Positions 5,814 to 6,575 of a stretch of 6,575 nucleotides of DNA are shown piece by piece. The stretch spans positions 1 to 6,575 of the forward strand of contig VBJS01000176.1 in the NCBI GenBank assembly GCA_005880055.1, written 5' to 3'. The first letter of the stretch is position 1. Every line of letters starts with the position of its first letter. The DNA is from Chloroflexota bacterium (lineage in GTDB: Bacteria > Chloroflexota > Dehalococcoidia > SM23-28-2 > RBG-16-64-32). The position numbers and the translations under genes are program-made. The notes below the pieces were generated by a model. The model was not told where the DNA came from. It worked only from the letters and a program-made list of their open reading frames with translations, and did not search any database.

Positions 5814-5919
5814 GGCCTTCGCCGTGCAAAAGGGCGCACGGCTCGGCCCCGGGCCCGCCGAGGAGCCGAACCTCCCAGAGAAGTCGCCTCTAGCGAACAT
5901 AAATCAACCGGCGAAGGCC
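5814..5919. repeat. 11-bp perfect inverted repeat in the intergenic gap
   Basis: GGCCTTCGCCG at 5814-5824 is the exact complement of CGGCGAAGGCC at 5909-5919. They are separated by 84 bases in the gap between the truncated gene and the TPR gene. The loop is too long for a standard terminator and there is no T run. A chance match in GC-rich DNA is possible. The rest of the gap (5781-5996) holds no gene I can support. Confidence 0.4.
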
Positions 5920-5982
5920 TTCCCCGGCTCGCTCCGCTCGCCTTGATTTGATCCGATCCGGTCCGAGGGCACCCCATCACCC

Positions 5983-5992
5983 AAAGGAGGTG
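5983..5992 (+). promoter_or_regulatory. Strong ribosome-binding site for the coiled-coil/TPR gene
   Basis: AAAGGAGGTG is nearly the full complement of the 16S rRNA 3' end, and it ends just before the ATG at 5997. It fixes the start of the last gene and suggests efficient translation. Confidence 0.8.
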
Positions 5993-5996
5993 CCAC

Positions 5997-6575
5997 ATGG
6001 ACCGGACGAACACCCGGGTCATCGCCACGCAGCAGCGTCGGGCGCTCGACTTCATGCTCGACGCCCTCGGCCTGCAGCACGCCAGGGACGAAGCGCTCCG
6101 CGCTGCTCGCAGCCACCAGCTCGAGGAGGCGGTGGCTGGGCTCCTGGCAGAAAACCGCACGCTGCGCATGCGACTCCGAACGCTCGAGCACGAGCTGGAC
6201 CCCGCGGAAGCGGAGATCGACGCCTTCGCGCGCGAGATGGACAGCCGCAGGCGGAGCGGCAATTACGAGGCGGCGGTTCGACTGTTCGATCGTGCTTGCG
6301 CCCTGTGGCTTAGCACTGGGAAATCAGGGCGAGCCGCGTGGTGCCTGTGGGGTATAGCCAGTAGCTACAATCGGCATGGTCTTTATTCACAGGCACGCTA
6401 TTGGTACACCAAGGCTAAGTCCATGGCGCGCGCGGCCGGAGATCCACGATGTGCTGCGTGGTCCGGCGCTGGCATAGCCGAGATTGACAGAGTTCAGGGT
6501 AAGTCGCGGACATCGCTAGAAGAGCATTTCCATTTGCTGGGCGTCTTCCGGGCGATGGCGGACGCTAAGGGAGTA
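5997..6575 (+). CDS. Coiled-coil plus TPR-repeat protein (3' partial)
   Basis: The frame opens at ATG 5997 behind AAAGGAGGTG and stays open to the window end, 193 residues so far. Residues about 15-85 are charged and helical with heptad-like leucines (HQLEEAVAGLLAENRTLRMR), a likely coiled coil. From about residue 81 the sequence takes a TPR pattern. A GNYEAAVRLFDRACAL unit comes first, then WGIASSYNRHGLYSQARYWY followed by AKSMARAAGD, then a third weaker unit up to 188. TPR repeats bind partner proteins, and the AGDPRCAAWSGAGIAE spacing resembles the long TPR units of signalling or regulatory scaffolds. There is no signal peptide. Codon use becomes visibly less GC-rich from about 6260. The partner and function are unknown, and the rest lies outside the window. 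Confidence 0.75.
   Translation, partial: MDRTNTRVIATQQRRALDFMLDALGLQHARDEALRAARSHQLEEAVAGLLAENRTLRMRLRTLEHELDPAEAEIDAFAREMDSRRRSGNYEAAVRLFDRACALWLSTGKSGRAAWCLWGIASSYNRHGLYSQARYWYTKAKSMARAAGDPRCAAWSGAGIAEIDRVQGKSRTSLEEHFHLLGVFRAMADAKGV

Noticed and set aside
5814..5919. Inverted repeat considered as a terminator or operator
   Set aside because: The spacing is 84 bases with no T run and no inner symmetry, so it is listed only as a repeat with no role assigned.
5678..6262. A 194-residue minus-strand open frame, Ser/Arg/Ala-rich
   Set aside because: It crosses an intergenic gap and is antisense to a plus-strand gene with a near-perfect ribosome-binding site. No family is recognisable.
1..6575. 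CRISPR arrays, tRNA or rRNA genes
   Set aside because: No regularly spaced direct repeats, cloverleaf-like segments or conserved rRNA stretches were seen.

Overview
The window is GC-rich bacterial DNA made of two blocks separated by insertion sequences. The base composition, the variety of integron-type attC sites and the IS21 and IS481 elements suggest an uncultured soil or sediment lineage, but no gene here fixes the taxon. There are no rRNA, tRNA or housekeeping genes.

Left block (about 1-2460): a stretch of integron gene cassettes read on the minus strand. Four attC-like imperfect palindromes lie at 2387-2459, 1541-1628, 954-1024 and 308-368, all in the same orientation. Between them are three cassettes. 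The first holds an HNH-like gene broken by an apparent one-base insertion. The second holds an intact zinc-ribbon-like hypothetical gene. The third is a remnant carrying an antitoxin-like gene fused by deletion to the 3' part of a DUF4160 gene, followed by an overlapping intact DUF2442 gene. No integron integrase is visible, so within this window it is a cluster of attC sites lacking an integrase. Beyond the last attC, 91-307 holds nothing I can support. The tail of a plus-strand gene ends at 90.

Middle (2491-5389): the left part of an IS481-family element is present: left end, RBS, and the two helix-turn-helix regions and first catalytic Asp of its transposase. It is cut at 3087 by a complete IS21-family element (3088-5389, 2302 bp) with 52-bp imperfect terminal inverted repeats, an intact istA and an overlapping istB. 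The IS21 element has no visible target-site duplication, and the rest of the IS481 element is not on its other side. The element therefore marks a rearrangement boundary, not a simple insertion.

Right block (5390-6575): the C-terminal 129 codons of an unrecognised Ala/Arg-rich gene abut the IS21 right end. A 216-bp non-coding gap with an 11-bp inverted repeat follows. Then a gene with a very strong ribosome-binding site encodes an N-terminal coiled coil followed by TPR repeats and runs off the window end.

The genes do not form one pathway. The window shows cassette turnover, decay, and IS-driven rearrangement joining two unrelated regions.
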